Notes: generated from the sequence alone by a model not told the origin. DNA of 64,000 nt from Nocardia goodfellowii (GCF_017875645.1 NZ_JAGGMR010000001.1:1116001-1180000), one strand, 5' to 3'. Shown: positions 43,763 through 52,904, counted from the stretch's first letter. Translations and numbers: made by a program.

Positions 43763-44311
43763 ATGGAGTTCCGGGAACTCGCGGTGCCGGGCGCGTGGGT
43801 GATGACCCCGCGCCTGCTCGGGGACGAGCGCGGCACCTTCGCCGAGACGTTCAAGGCCTCGGAGTTCGAGAAGGCGACCGGCCGGACCTTCGATCTGTGC
43901 CAGGTCAACACCTCGGTGTCGGCGGCCGGCGTACTGCGCGGCATCCATTACACCGAGGACCCGCCCGGCCAGGCCAAGTACGTGACCTGTGTGCGAGGCG
44001 CCTTCTTCGACGTGGTGGTGGACCTGCGTCCCGGCTCGCCCACCTATGGGCACTGGGACAGCGTGCTGCTCGACGATGTGCACCGCCGTTCGGTGTTCCT
44101 CTCCGAGGGTCTCGGGCACGCGATCCTTTCGCTGGAGGACCGATCCACCGTCACCTATCTGTGTTCGCTGGAGTACACCCCCGAATTCGACCGGGACATC
44201 GACGCTTTCGACCATCGGCTGGGCATCGACTGGCCCGAGGTCGGCCGGGACGGGCAGCGGCTGTCCTACGTGCGCTCCGCCAAAGACACTGCCGCCCCGC
44301 CGTTTTCCTGA
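43763..44311 (+). CDS. rmlC: dTDP-4-dehydrorhamnose 3,5-epimerase
   Basis: A 182-residue cupin epimerase. The catalytic His is in GVLRGIHYTEDPPGQAKYV and the Tyr in STVTYLCSLEYTP. VRGAFFDVVVDLRPGSPTYG is the dimer/beta-barrel core. It is about 20 residues shorter at the C-terminus than M. tuberculosis RmlC (about 202). ATG 43763 (MEFRELAVPGAWVM) is favoured over the upstream GTG at 43748. It follows rmlA. The final enzyme rmlD is not in this window. Confidence 0.93.
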   Translation: MEFRELAVPGAWVMTPRLLGDERGTFAETFKASEFEKATGRTFDLCQVNTSVSAAGVLRGIHYTEDPPGQAKYVTCVRGAFFDVVVDLRPGSPTYGHWDSVLLDDVHRRSVFLSEGLGHAILSLEDRSTVTYLCSLEYTPEFDRDIDAFDHRLGIDWPEVGRDGQRLSYVRSAKDTAAPPFS

Positions 44312-44312
44312 C

Positions 44313-44356
44313 GAAAAAGCCGAACGCCACACTGTACGTGTGACGTCCGGCTTTTC
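44313..44356. terminator. Bidirectional terminator between rmlC and the MFS gene
   Basis: Long imperfect hairpin with AAAAGCCG at one end and CGGCTTTT at the other, inner CCACAC/GTGTG. The flanking A- and T-runs let it act on both strands. Confidence 0.8.
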
Positions 44357-44374
44357 TATCGGCCGGATGAGGGG

Positions 44375-45859
44375 TCAGCCGACGGGCTCCAGGGCGGGCT
44401 TCAGCTCGGCCTCGACCGAATCCTGTTGCGCCACATTCTTACGCCGCTTGGGCAGGTAGACCGTGAGCGCCACCAGGGCTCCGACGATCGCCACCCCGGC
44501 GGCGAACTGCAGACCGGGCCGGTAGGTGTCCAGCATGGCGGCCGCGCTCCGGTCGGTGTGCACACCGCTGGTGATGATCGCGGTGGTCACCGCCAGGATG
44601 ATGGCCGCGCCGACCTGCATGGCGGTCTGCAGCACACCGGCCGCCAGACCCTGCTCGTCATCCTCGATGCCGCTGGTGGCCTGAATGTTGATGGCGGGGA
44701 AGCCGACCCAGCCGATGCCGATCAGCAGCAGCGCGGGCAGCAGTACCGTCAGGTAGTTCGGCGCGACGTCCAGGCGCAGGTAGGCCAGGTAGCCCAGGGC
44801 CATGATCACCATGGTGACCGCGATGATCGGGCCGGTGCCGAAACGATCGACCAGCTTGTCGGAGATGAACGCCGAGGCGACCACCAGCAGACCGACCGGG
44901 AGCAGGGCGAGCGCCAGCTTCAGCGGCGACCAGCCGAGGGTTTCCTGCAGGTACATGGTGGTGATGAACTGCCAGCTGAAGTAGGAGCCGGCCACGGCGA
45001 TGATGGCGAGGCTGGCCCGCACCAGGCTGGCCTTCTTCAGGATGCCGAGCCGGATCAGCGGGTACTTCACACGCTTCTCCACGGCGATGAAGCCGGCGAA
45101 CAGCGCGGCGGTGATGAGGAACGAGCCCAGGGTGCGCACCGAGGTCCAGCCCACCTCGGGTGCGGTGACGACGGTGTAGACCAGCAGCAGCATGGCCGCG
45201 GTGGACAGCACCGCACCGAGGAGGTCGTGTCCGCCTTCTTCGGCGGGCTTGTCCTTGGGCACCAGGTACCAGGCGGCGACGAGGGCCGCGACGGCGACCG
45301 GGACCGGGAGCAGGAAGGTCCAGCGCCAGCCGAGACCGGTCATCAGACCGCCGAACAGCAGGCCCATGGAGTAGCCGCCCGCACCGAACACGGTGTAGAT
45401 GGACAGCGCCTTGTTGCGGGCCGGGCCCTCACGGAAGTTCGTGGTGATGATCGACAGACCGGTCGGCGCGGTGAACGCGGCGGCCAGGCCCTTGATGAAG
45501 CGGGTGATGATCAGCAGCGTGCCGTCGCTGACGAAGGCGCCGGCCAGCGAGGCGATCGCGAAGACCGCCAGGGCGATCAAGAAGACGCTGCGGCGTCCGA
45601 GCAGGTCGGCGGTGCGTCCGCCGAGCAGCAAAAGGCCGCCGTAGCCGAGAACGTAGCCGGAAACCAGCCACTGCAGGGTCGAGGTGGACAGATCGAGTTC
45701 CGCGCCGATCGAGGGCAGCGCGACACCGATCATCGAAACGTCGAGGCCGTCGAGGAAGAGCACGATGCAGAGGGTGATCAGCATGCCCCAGAGCCGGGCG
45801 GACCACTTGGTCGGGTCGGTCGCCTCCACGGCGGCCGAGAGCGGTGCTGGTGAAGTCAT
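44375..45859 (-). CDS. MFS efflux transporter, DHA2-like 14-helix type
   Basis: A 494-residue transporter. Motif A is GGRTADLLGRRSVFL and motif C GGLMTGLGWRWTF. LFLDGLDVSMIGVALPSIGAEL is the family N-terminal helix 1 motif. About 14 hydrophobic segments are visible. The ATG at 45859 (MTSPAPLSAAVE) is chosen over the upstream start. It is divergent from a MarR-type regulator with an 86-base spacer holding inverted repeats, the usual setup for a repressor-controlled drug or toxin efflux pump. Confidence 0.9.
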   Translation of the reverse strand: MTSPAPLSAAVEATDPTKWSARLWGMLITLCIVLFLDGLDVSMIGVALPSIGAELDLSTSTLQWLVSGYVLGYGGLLLLGGRTADLLGRRSVFLIALAVFAIASLAGAFVSDGTLLIITRFIKGLAAAFTAPTGLSIITTNFREGPARNKALSIYTVFGAGGYSMGLLFGGLMTGLGWRWTFLLPVPVAVAALVAAWYLVPKDKPAEEGGHDLLGAVLSTAAMLLLVYTVVTAPEVGWTSVRTLGSFLITAALFAGFIAVEKRVKYPLIRLGILKKASLVRASLAIIAVAGSYFSWQFITTMYLQETLGWSPLKLALALLPVGLLVVASAFISDKLVDRFGTGPIIAVTMVIMALGYLAYLRLDVAPNYLTVLLPALLLIGIGWVGFPAINIQATSGIEDDEQGLAAGVLQTAMQVGAAIILAVTTAIITSGVHTDRSAAAMLDTYRPGLQFAAGVAIVGALVALTVYLPKRRKNVAQQDSVEAELKPALEPVG

Positions 45860-45882
45860 GATCGAAACGATTGCATGCACGC

Positions 45883-45908
45883 GCATTAATTGTCAACACA
45901 TCTAATGC
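45883..45908. promoter_or_regulatory. Candidate MarR operator between MFS and MarR genes
   Basis: Inverted arms GCATTA (45883-45888) and TAATGC (45903-45908), flanked by two direct TTGCAT copies (45871-45876 and 45911-45916), in the short divergent intergenic region. Suits autorepression and efflux control. Confidence 0.5.
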
Positions 45909-45945
45909 GGTTGCATAGATCTGGAGTCATCACTAAGATGTGGGC

Positions 45946-46371
45946 ATGTCGATGCCGTCTCTACCTGAGACAGCCCGGGGCAGCGCCGCCTCCGGGCTGG
46001 TCGGCGAGTGGCGTGAGCTGCTCGATCGTCACGCGGCGGTGAGTTGTGCCCTGGAAAAGGCGTTGCAGGGCGAGCACCAGATCGGGGTCAGCGAGTTCGA
46101 GACGCTGGACCGCCTGATCGACGCGAACAGCGGCGACTACCGGATGAGCGATCTCGCCGACGACATCTACCTGAGCCAGAGCGCGCTGTCCCGAACGGTG
46201 GCGCGCCTAGAACGCGACGGGCTGGTGTCGCGGCGGATGTGCGCCGACGACCGGCGCGCGATCTTCGTCTGCCTCACCGACAAGGGCCGCGACGTCTACG
46301 AACGGGCGGTGCCCACGCACCGCGAGGTCCTCGCGAACACGTGGGAGACCCGCAAGAAATGCGATACCTGA
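45946..46371 (+). CDS. MarR family transcriptional regulator
   Basis: A 141-residue winged-helix protein. The recognition region is YRMSDLADDIYLSQSALSRTVARLERDGLVSRRMCADDRRAIFVCLTDKG, with the wing RMCADDRRAIF. Divergent from the MFS transporter, so it is likely its repressor. The short C-terminal helix ends KKCDT. ATG 45946 (MSMPS) is one of three close starts. The ligand is unknown. Confidence 0.87.
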   Translation: MSMPSLPETARGSAASGLVGEWRELLDRHAAVSCALEKALQGEHQIGVSEFETLDRLIDANSGDYRMSDLADDIYLSQSALSRTVARLERDGLVSRRMCADDRRAIFVCLTDKGRDVYERAVPTHREVLANTWETRKKCDT

Positions 46372-46374
46372 CCG

Positions 46375-47247
46375 CTACACCAGGCTGGCCCGAGCGTCCT
46401 CGATGATCGGGCGCGCGTCCACCGACGCCGCCTTGATGTTCGCGAAAGCCGCACGGTAGCGGTCCGTTTCGGGCAACTTGTCCAGATAGACCGGCCCAGC
46501 GAACGCTTCGATGTAGACCACTGCCGGCTCCGACTGCTCGGCACTCTCGGGAAATTCGAGGATGACGAAGCGGCCGGCCTCCATGCCGTCGTGGTACTCC
46601 GATTCCGATTGCACCACTTGGATGCGAATATTCGGTAGATCGCACACCTGCCGTAGGTGATCGAGCTGAGCCGCGGACACGTCCGCGCCGCCGATCCGCC
46701 GCCACAGCACCGCCTCGCTGATCACCACGTCCAAGTGCACCGGCGACTCGCTCCGCAGAATCAACTGCTGACGGGCCAGGCGCAACTGCACCCGGCGCTC
46801 TACTTCCGCCGCGGACATACCGGGGCGCGCGGCCGCGGTCAGCGCGCGAGCGTAACTCTCGGTCTGCAACAGGCCCGGGACCAATTCGTTCTCATAGGAG
46901 CTCAGCACCCGGGCGGCCTCCTCGAGCCCGAGGTAGACCTCGAATCCCTCGGGAATCACGTCGCTGTAAGTGGTCCACCAGCCGCGCGACTTGGTCTCCT
47001 TGGCCAGTGCGGCCAGCGGTGCGACAAGTTCCTCCGGCGCGCCGTAGACCTTGCACATGGCCTCGACATCCAGGCTGCGCAGCGAGGTCTGTCCGGTTTC
47101 GATGCGCCAGATCTTGGCTTCGGACCACTCCAACTGCTGGGCGGCCATCCGGGTGGTCATCCGGGCCCTGGTCCGTAACTCACGCAGCTGACGACCGAGC
47201 TGGCGTCGCGGCATGGTGGATCCGGTGGTGCCCTGCGGTAAAGCCAT
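46375..47247 (-). CDS. XRE regulator with DUF5753 ligand domain
   Basis: A 290-residue protein. Residues about 15-70 are a Cro/C1 HTH (LGRQLRELRTRARMTTRMAA, recognition near SEAKIWRIETG). The rest is the DUF5753 domain found in actinobacterial regulators such as the Scr1/BldB-linked type: SSYENELVPGLLQTESYARAL and HLRQVCDLPNIRIQVV are hallmark pieces. These regulators are normally paired with a small DUF397 protein, which is not present here. GAGGGGGAAG precedes the ATG at 47247. Confidence 0.85.
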   Translation of the reverse strand: MALPQGTTGSTMPRRQLGRQLRELRTRARMTTRMAAQQLEWSEAKIWRIETGQTSLRSLDVEAMCKVYGAPEELVAPLAALAKETKSRGWWTTYSDVIPEGFEVYLGLEEAARVLSSYENELVPGLLQTESYARALTAAARPGMSAAEVERRVQLRLARQQLILRSESPVHLDVVISEAVLWRRIGGADVSAAQLDHLRQVCDLPNIRIQVVQSESEYHDGMEAGRFVILEFPESAEQSEPAVVYIEAFAGPVYLDKLPETDRYRAAFANIKAASVDARPIIEDARASLV

Positions 47248-47482
47248 GCTTCCCCCTCGTACTGATACGGCACGCGCCGCACGCCGACTACCCGGCGGCA
47301 CCTCCACTGCCACCGGTACGACGCTTCCCTACCCGCATCCGTCGTCGTGTCCCGGACACTCGAACAGCATTGTTTCACAGCAAATCTGACATAGCGTACG
47401 ATGTCCGGCACAGGTACGTCATCGTCACATTCGCGCCAAAGCGGTTCAAGGCAGGGGATATTGGGGAATATAGCCTGGTTAG

Positions 47483-48031
47483 CTACTTCTTGGGGCCCCT
47501 TTTCCGGAACCGCCAGAACTGCACCGCCCGTACATCCTCGGACAGCTGGTTCACCGGTTCGGCCACGTCGGAGAGTGCCTGGAACAGATCGTCGGCCAGC
47601 TCGCTGATGTGCTCCACGCGGGTCGCCAATCGAGAAGCGTTGACCAGGAATTCGAGCAGCAGTCGCACGACTGCCGCGATGGTGAGTCCCAGCGGGATGC
47701 CGATCAACACGGCCAGCACCCCCAGGACCGCGGAGACCTGCCACATCAGCACGATCAGAACGACCGGGACGGTGACTGCGCCGGCCAGGCCCAGCAGGTA
47801 GGCGAGCGGAAGGAGAGTGCGGGTGACAGGACGTTGGAACTGCACATCGAGCAGCCCGCGCGCCGCGTCGGCGCTCCACTCCCGAAACGCCCGCGGACTG
47901 CGGAAGGGTTCGGCGGCCGGTTCGTCCTCGACCGCCCGCGGCTTGGAAAAACGATCTTTCCAAGTGATCCAACGGGATTCGGTTTCGAACTCCTCGGGGT
48001 CCACGGGGATTCCCTCGGTGTCATCGGTCAT
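47483..48031 (-). CDS. DUF4282-type membrane protein
   Basis: A 182-residue protein. A charged cytoplasmic N-terminus (with RWITWKDRFSKPRAVEDEP) precedes a compact pair of hydrophobic helices (LLPLAYLLGLAGAVTVPVVL and VLGVLAVLIGIPLGLTIAAV) separated by a short turn. An amphipathic helix (EHISELADDLFQALSDVAE) and a basic tail FRKRGPKK follow. This is the DUF4282 layout. Function unknown. ATG 48031 is used. Confidence 0.72.
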   Translation of the reverse strand: MTDDTEGIPVDPEEFETESRWITWKDRFSKPRAVEDEPAAEPFRSPRAFREWSADAARGLLDVQFQRPVTRTLLPLAYLLGLAGAVTVPVVLIVLMWQVSAVLGVLAVLIGIPLGLTIAAVVRLLLEFLVNASRLATRVEHISELADDLFQALSDVAEPVNQLSEDVRAVQFWRFRKRGPKK

Positions 48032-48156
48032 GGCGTGATCCTGCACGTAAACGCTGATTCCGGCCAACCGGAAATTGATAGCAAACCCGCACCGATGAGA
48101 TGAATCCGACACAAATGAAGAAGTTTCCGATCAATCCGTAACGCTGGAGCTACCTG

Positions 48157-48699
48157 GTGTCGATACGACCCATGAACGCAGCAGGACCCAGATCTATCGG
48201 GGAATGGAGAAAGACAGTGCGCACCACGTTTCCGACTTCCGTCTCGGCGGCCGACATGACTGCCGCAGCGCAGGACTACAGCCAGCGCGGGTGGACGGTT
48301 GCCGAAACGGCCAACGGGATCTGCCTGATCACCGATGCCGACGTTTCCGGCATCGAGGTGACCGGCGAGCTCGCCGGCGAGGTTCGCCGATTCCTCCGCG
48401 CGAACAACCTCTCCGGCCCGGTGATCGAGTTCCCGGGTAGCGAGCGGCGCGAGATCCACCTGGTCACCGGCGTCCGCAAGGCCGCCATGGCGCTCGAGGC
48501 GCTGCGCGAGTCCGGTGCGGTCATCCACACCGACGGCGCAGGCATCCCGTTGCCGCCCACTCAGCTCTCCGCGGGCTCCGCCTGCTGGGGTGTCGCCCCG
48601 AACGAGGCCCGCTGGCTCCCGCCGGTGGTCGCGATCGGCGCGGCGGTGCGTTCGGTGCTGGCCCGGCGTCAGGCCCGGCTCACCAGCGTCGCCTGCTGA
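48157..48699 (+). CDS. Hypothetical protein, distantly primase/polymerase N-domain-like
   Basis: A 180-residue soluble protein. GGAG is seven bases before the GTG at 48157 (ATG 48172 is the alternative). The pattern from VRKAAMALEALRESGAVIHTDG into GIPLPPTQLSAGSACWGVAPNEARWLPP resembles small actinobacterial proteins annotated as bifunctional primase/polymerase N-terminal domain-like, but the catalytic Asp residues of real primase domains cannot be located. I would not assign an enzyme. An inverted repeat at 48772-48808 probably ends the transcript. Confidence 0.6.
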   Translation: MSIRPMNAAGPRSIGEWRKTVRTTFPTSVSAADMTAAAQDYSQRGWTVAETANGICLITDADVSGIEVTGELAGEVRRFLRANNLSGPVIEFPGSERREIHLVTGVRKAAMALEALRESGAVIHTDGAGIPLPPTQLSAGSACWGVAPNEARWLPPVVAIGAAVRSVLARRQARLTSVAC

Positions 48700-48771
48700 C
48701 CTGAACCACTGATAGCTGCGTTCCCACGATTCCCCCCTGCAGGGGCGGCCGGTCTTTGGAACCGGACGCGG

Positions 48772-48808
48772 AACGACCGGTACCCGCCACGCGCGGATAC
48801 CGGTCGTT
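48772..48808 (+). terminator. Inverted repeat after the 48157 gene
   Basis: Perfect 11-base arms AACGACCGGTA (48772-48782) and TACCGGTCGTT (48798-48808). Probably a terminator, or part of the promoter of the molybdopterin gene at 48858. Confidence 0.6.
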
Positions 48809-48857
48809 GTGGTTTCCGGGGTGTTGTCGGCGGGCTCGGCAGGCCAAGATGGTTTGT

Positions 48858-51029
48858 ATGAGCGAGATCACGTCCAGGAACCTGCTGCGCACCTGCCCGT
48901 TATGTGAGGCGGTGTGCGGCCTGGAGCTCCAGCTCGACGCCGACGACCATGTGACCTCGGTACGCGGCGACAAGCTGGATCCGTTCAGCCAGGGATTCAT
49001 CTGCCCCAAGGGCGCCAGCTTCGGCCAGTTGGACGAGGACCCGGACCGGGTGACCGAACCGTTGATCCGGGACCGGGCCACCGATACCTGGCGCACGGCC
49101 ACCTGGGACGAAGCCTTCGACTACATCGCCGAGCGATTCCCCCCGATCGTCGCCGAACACGGAAATCAGTCGGCGGCACTGTATCTGGGCAACCCGAACG
49201 CGCACACAGTAGCGGGCGCGCTGTACGTGCCGGTGCTGATCCGGGCGCTGGGCACCAAGAATCTGTTTTCCGCCAGCACCGCCGACCAGATGCCGAAACA
49301 GGTGGCCAGCGGCCTGATGTTCGGTGACCCGCTGCGCATCCCGGTACCGGATCTCGATCGCACCGATTACCTGCTGATGTTAGGGGCGAATCCGCTCGAA
49401 TCGAACGGGTCCCTGTGCACGGCACCGGATTTCCCCGGGCGGCTTAAGGCACTGCGCAAGCGGGGCGGAAAGTTCGTGGTGGTGGATCCGCGAGCCACCC
49501 GGACCGCGAAACTGGCCGACGAGCATTTGTTCGTCCGGCCGGGCAGTGACGCGTACCTGTTGTTCGGAATCGTGCACACCCTGTTCGCCGAGGAATTGAC
49601 CTCGGTCTCCGTCGAGGCCAACGGCCTGGACGAATTGCGCACGGCCGCGCTGAAATTCACGCCGGAGGCGGTGGCCGCCCGGACCGGAGTGCCCGCGGCG
49701 ACCATCGGGCGGCTGGCGCGCGAACTCGCGGCCGCCCCGACCGCGGCGGTGTACGCGCGGATCGGTACGTGCACCACCGAATTCGGCACTGTCACCCAGT
49801 GGCTGGTGGATGCGATCAACGTGCTCACCGGCAATCTGGACGTACCCGGCGGTGCGATGTTCCCGGAGGCCGCCGCGGGCGGGATCACCCGCACCAAACC
49901 GTTCCGGATCGGGCGCTGGGCCAGCCGGGTGCGCGGGCTGCCGGAGGCGATGGGCGAACTGCCGGTCGCCACGCTCGCCGATGAAATACTCACGCCGGGA
50001 ACAGGTCAGGTGCGCGCCGTGGTCACCGTCGCGGGCAACCCGGTGTTGTCCGCGCCCAGCGGCGCGCGGCTCGACGCCGCCTTCGCGCAGCTGGACTTCA
50101 TGGTCAGCGTGGACCGGTATGTCAACGAGACCACCCGGCACGCGGACGTCATCTTGCCGCCACCGCGCCCAGTGCAGTCACCGCACTACGATTTCGCGCT
50201 CTTGCAGTTCGCGGTGCGCAATTACGCCAGGTACTCCCCGCCGCTGGTCCCGCTGGGCGATCGGCCGTCGGAGGGCGCGGTGCTCGCCCGGCTGGGCGCG
50301 GCGCTGACCGGGCAACCGCACACCGGCGACGTGCTCGCCATGGTGGACGAGCTGATCATTTCCGGCACGCTGCACAAGGCCGGCCTCGCCGATCGCCGCC
50401 CGGAATTGCGGGGCGCCACCAGCACCGAGCAGCGCCTGGATCTCATGCTGCGCGTCGGCCCATACGGCGAATGGAACGGCGGATCCCTGAATCTGCAAGT
50501 CCTGCTCGACAATCCACACGGCATCGACCTCGGCCCGCTGCGGCCGCGGCTGCCCGGCGTCTTGATCACCGCGTCCCGGCGGGTGGAGCTGGCACCCGAG
50601 CCACTGCTCGACGAGGTAGAGCGGATGCGGGCCCGGATCGGCGAGGCCGCACCGGATTACGTGCTGATCGGACGACGGCAGCTGCGGTCCAACAACAGCT
50701 GGATGCACAATGTCGCGCCATTGGTGAGCGGGTCCAACAAGTGCACCTTGCACATTCATCCCGAGGATGTGGCCAAGCTCGGCCTCGGCAGTCACGCGGT
50801 GGTGAAATCCGCGGCCGGCACCTTGACCGTGCCGCTGGAGCCGACCGAGGCGATCATGCCGGGTGTGGTCAGCCTGCCGCACGGCTGGGGCCACCAGGAC
50901 AGCGAGCAGACCGTCGCGCGGGCCCACGCCGGCGTGAACGCCAATGTGCTGACCGATGATTCGATCGTGGACGGACCGTCGGGCAACGCGGTCTTCAACG
51001 GCGTTCCGGTGACCCTGATCGCGACCTAA
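48858..51029 (+). CDS. Molybdopterin oxidoreductase with one [4Fe-4S] site
   Basis: A 723-residue DMSO-reductase-superfamily enzyme. The N-terminal [4Fe-4S] motif CPLCEAVC plus CPKG gives Cys13, Cys16, Cys20 and Cys49. Later segments include LGNPNAHTVAGALYV, GANPLESNGSL and the C-terminal molydopterin-binding domain HPEDVAKLGLGSHAVV, LPHGWGHQDS. Similar to M. tuberculosis Rv0197 in size and layout. The Mo ligand is not assignable by eye. ATG 48858 is chosen; upstream codons lack an SD. No electron-transfer subunit or maturation gene is adjacent. Confidence 0.88.
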   Translation: MSEITSRNLLRTCPLCEAVCGLELQLDADDHVTSVRGDKLDPFSQGFICPKGASFGQLDEDPDRVTEPLIRDRATDTWRTATWDEAFDYIAERFPPIVAEHGNQSAALYLGNPNAHTVAGALYVPVLIRALGTKNLFSASTADQMPKQVASGLMFGDPLRIPVPDLDRTDYLLMLGANPLESNGSLCTAPDFPGRLKALRKRGGKFVVVDPRATRTAKLADEHLFVRPGSDAYLLFGIVHTLFAEELTSVSVEANGLDELRTAALKFTPEAVAARTGVPAATIGRLARELAAAPTAAVYARIGTCTTEFGTVTQWLVDAINVLTGNLDVPGGAMFPEAAAGGITRTKPFRIGRWASRVRGLPEAMGELPVATLADEILTPGTGQVRAVVTVAGNPVLSAPSGARLDAAFAQLDFMVSVDRYVNETTRHADVILPPPRPVQSPHYDFALLQFAVRNYARYSPPLVPLGDRPSEGAVLARLGAALTGQPHTGDVLAMVDELIISGTLHKAGLADRRPELRGATSTEQRLDLMLRVGPYGEWNGGSLNLQVLLDNPHGIDLGPLRPRLPGVLITASRRVELAPEPLLDEVERMRARIGEAAPDYVLIGRRQLRSNNSWMHNVAPLVSGSNKCTLHIHPEDVAKLGLGSHAVVKSAAGTLTVPLEPTEAIMPGVVSLPHGWGHQDSEQTVARAHAGVNANVLTDDSIVDGPSGNAVFNGVPVTLIAT

Positions 51030-51670
51030 ACCTGATCCGCCTTCCGGTCGAAGGCGGTTTGCGCTCGGTGCGCCAGATTCGCACCGAGCTTGTAGGCCTG
51101 GGCAACGAGTTCCTGGTGGGCCTCGGGGTCCGTGGTCTCGGTGCCGTAGAGCAGTTCCACGGAGGAGTTGGGGATAGCCGAGTAACCGGCGATGCCGTCC
51201 CGCAGTTGCAAGGCCATCGCTTCCTGGTAGCCGCGGCGCTGGTACGGGCCTTCGGCGACGCCGGCGAATCCGACGAAGTGCAGTTCGTCGAGCGCGCTCC
51301 CGGTCTCGGTCGCACTGTTCTCATAGGCCCAGCCGCGGCTGAAGACCCGATCGATCCAGCCCTTGGCCAGGGCGGGCAGGGACCACCAGTAGACCGGGAA
51401 CAGTACGGCGACGACATCGGCCGACTCGACCAACCGGTGCTCGCGCGCGACATCCGCGGGCACTTCGCCGCGCAGCCGGTGCACGGCGAGGTCGGCGGCG
51501 GTGAAGACCGGGTCGAAGCCGGTCGCGGTGAGGTCGTGCACGGTGACCTCGGTGCTGCCGTCGGATCGGATGCCCTGTTCGACGGCGCGGGTGAGAGCCC
51601 AGGTGGCGGAGTCGTGGTCGGGATGCGAGACCACGAGCAGGACGCGCGGGCGGTTCCGTTCGTTCGTCAT
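51026..51670 (-). CDS. NAD(P)H-dependent FMN oxidoreductase (quinone reductase, modulator of drug activity type)
   Basis: A 214-residue flavodoxin-fold enzyme. VLLVVSHPDHDSATWALTRAV opens the FMN site, and VVAVLFPVYWWSLPALAKGWIDRVF is the NQO/MdaB motif. The Tyr-Gly/Trp-rich loop FSRGWAYE and the C-terminal SSVELLYGTE complete the fold. Divergent from a MerR gene with a perfect operator-like palindrome between. It probably reduces quinones or nitro compounds when induced. Confidence 0.88.
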   Translation of the reverse strand: MTNERNRPRVLLVVSHPDHDSATWALTRAVEQGIRSDGSTEVTVHDLTATGFDPVFTAADLAVHRLRGEVPADVAREHRLVESADVVAVLFPVYWWSLPALAKGWIDRVFSRGWAYENSATETGSALDELHFVGFAGVAEGPYQRRGYQEAMALQLRDGIAGYSAIPNSSVELLYGTETTDPEAHQELVAQAYKLGANLAHRAQTAFDRKADQV

Positions 51671-51687
51671 GCCGCCAAGGTAAAGTA

Positions 51688-51707
51688 TGACATTAACGTC
51701 AATGTCA
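51688..51707. promoter_or_regulatory. MerR-type operator
   Basis: TGACATTAACGTCAATGTCA: seven-base arms around AACGTC. It lies 14 bases upstream of the MerR ATG and between divergent starts, as in MerR-family autoregulated promoters. Confidence 0.72.
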
Positions 51708-51721
51708 AGGAGCGAGTTCGG

Positions 51722-52081
51722 ATGCGGATCAGTGACCTCAGCCGGGCCACCGGCGCGAGCCCGCGCATGCTGCGGCACTACGAGAACGCGGGCGTGCTGA
51801 CGCCGCAGCGTCATCCCAACGGTTATCGCGACTACAGCGAGGCCGACGTCAAGACGGTGCATGACATCCGGTGGCTGCTCAGTTCCGGCCTCACACTCAC
51901 CGAGGCCGCCGAACTGATCCATATCGCCTGCACCGCGCCGCAGCACGCCACCGCCGACGACCGCGCCGCCGTGCTCGCTCAGCTCGACGAGCGCGCCCGC
52001 CGACTGGAGGCGGGCATCGATCGGCTGCTCACCGAAAAGGCCAGACTGGCGAAATTGCGCGCCGACATCGCAACCGGCTGA
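51722..52081 (+). CDS. MerR family transcriptional regulator
   Basis: A 119-residue regulator. The N-terminal HTH is MRISDLSRATGASPRMLRHYENAGVLTPQR with YRDYSEADV as the wing. A short coiled dimerisation helix follows (LDERARRLEAGIDRLLTEKARLAKLR), and there is no large ligand domain. HIACTAP contains one Cys. Divergent from the FMN oxidoreductase, which is the likely target. The inducing signal is unknown. Confidence 0.9.
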   Translation: MRISDLSRATGASPRMLRHYENAGVLTPQRHPNGYRDYSEADVKTVHDIRWLLSSGLTLTEAAELIHIACTAPQHATADDRAAVLAQLDERARRLEAGIDRLLTEKARLAKLRADIATG

Positions 52082-52271
52082 CAAAACGTCCGGTCGGAAT
52101 GTAGCTAATCTCCGGAAACACTTGCGCTAACTAAGCATTCGGCGTTTTCGCAATGTTGATTTCGTAGATTAGCCCGTACGGTTTCCCCTAGACTGAACAC
52201 GATTTGGTGTGCCCATGAGCTCATCGGGGAGCCGCGGCGCACGCGGATTCCGGCGACCCTAGGGGGCACCC

Positions 52272-52904
52272 ATGCCCGGTACACGTTGCGGCAGTGACGG
52301 CGAGCACGAACTGCAGGACAGGTCCGGTACGCAGGACAGAGCCGATCGCTTCTACACCGACCAGGTCCTCGACCGGCTCAACCCGGCAATGATCGAATTC
52401 GTCGGGCGAATGGATATGGCTTTCCTCGCCACCGCCGACAAACACGGTGAATGCGACACCAGCTTCCGCGCCGGTCCGCCGGGATTCCTGCACGTCATCG
52501 ACGAACGCACAGTTGCCTATCCGGAATATCGCGGCAACGGCGTAATGGCCAGCCTGGGCAACATCCTGGAGAATCCCCACGTAGGCATCCTGCTAATCGA
52601 TTTCGTGCGTGCCCTCATCGGATTGCACATCAACGGATCGGCGCGCATCGTCGAGGACGCGGCGCTGCGCCGCTGCGTCGCGGATCTGCCGCCGAACCTC
52701 AAGGGCCGGATCGCCGAACACTGGGTGGTCGTGGATGTGGAGGAGGCATACATCCACTGCCGCAAGCACATTCCGCATCTCGCGCCGGCCCCGCGGGAAC
52801 AGCGCGACTGGGGCACCGACAACGCGCGGGCCAAGGGCGGGGACTACTTCGGCGCGAAATCCGCGGCCGCCGAACGCCAGCTCGCGGACGTGCGCATCTC
52901 CTAG
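52272..52904 (+). CDS. Pyridoxamine 5'-phosphate oxidase family protein
   Basis: A 210-residue split-barrel flavin-binding protein. AMIEFVGRMDMAFLATADKHGECDTSFRAGPPGFL is the FMN-binding opening, and YPEYRGNGVMASLGNILENPHVGILLIDF the dimer/flavin segment. GGGGG precedes the ATG. The family includes F420- and FMN-binding reductases, and the substrate is unknown. The stop overlaps the convergent GtrA gene by four bases. Confidence 0.85.
   Translation: MPGTRCGSDGEHELQDRSGTQDRADRFYTDQVLDRLNPAMIEFVGRMDMAFLATADKHGECDTSFRAGPPGFLHVIDERTVAYPEYRGNGVMASLGNILENPHVGILLIDFVRALIGLHINGSARIVEDAALRRCVADLPPNLKGRIAEHWVVVDVEEAYIHCRKHIPHLAPAPREQRDWGTDNARAKGGDYFGAKSAAAERQLADVRIS

Noticed and set aside
48157..48699. 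DNA primase/polymerase activity
   Set aside because: Only the C-terminal pattern resembles that family; no catalytic acidic motif was found.
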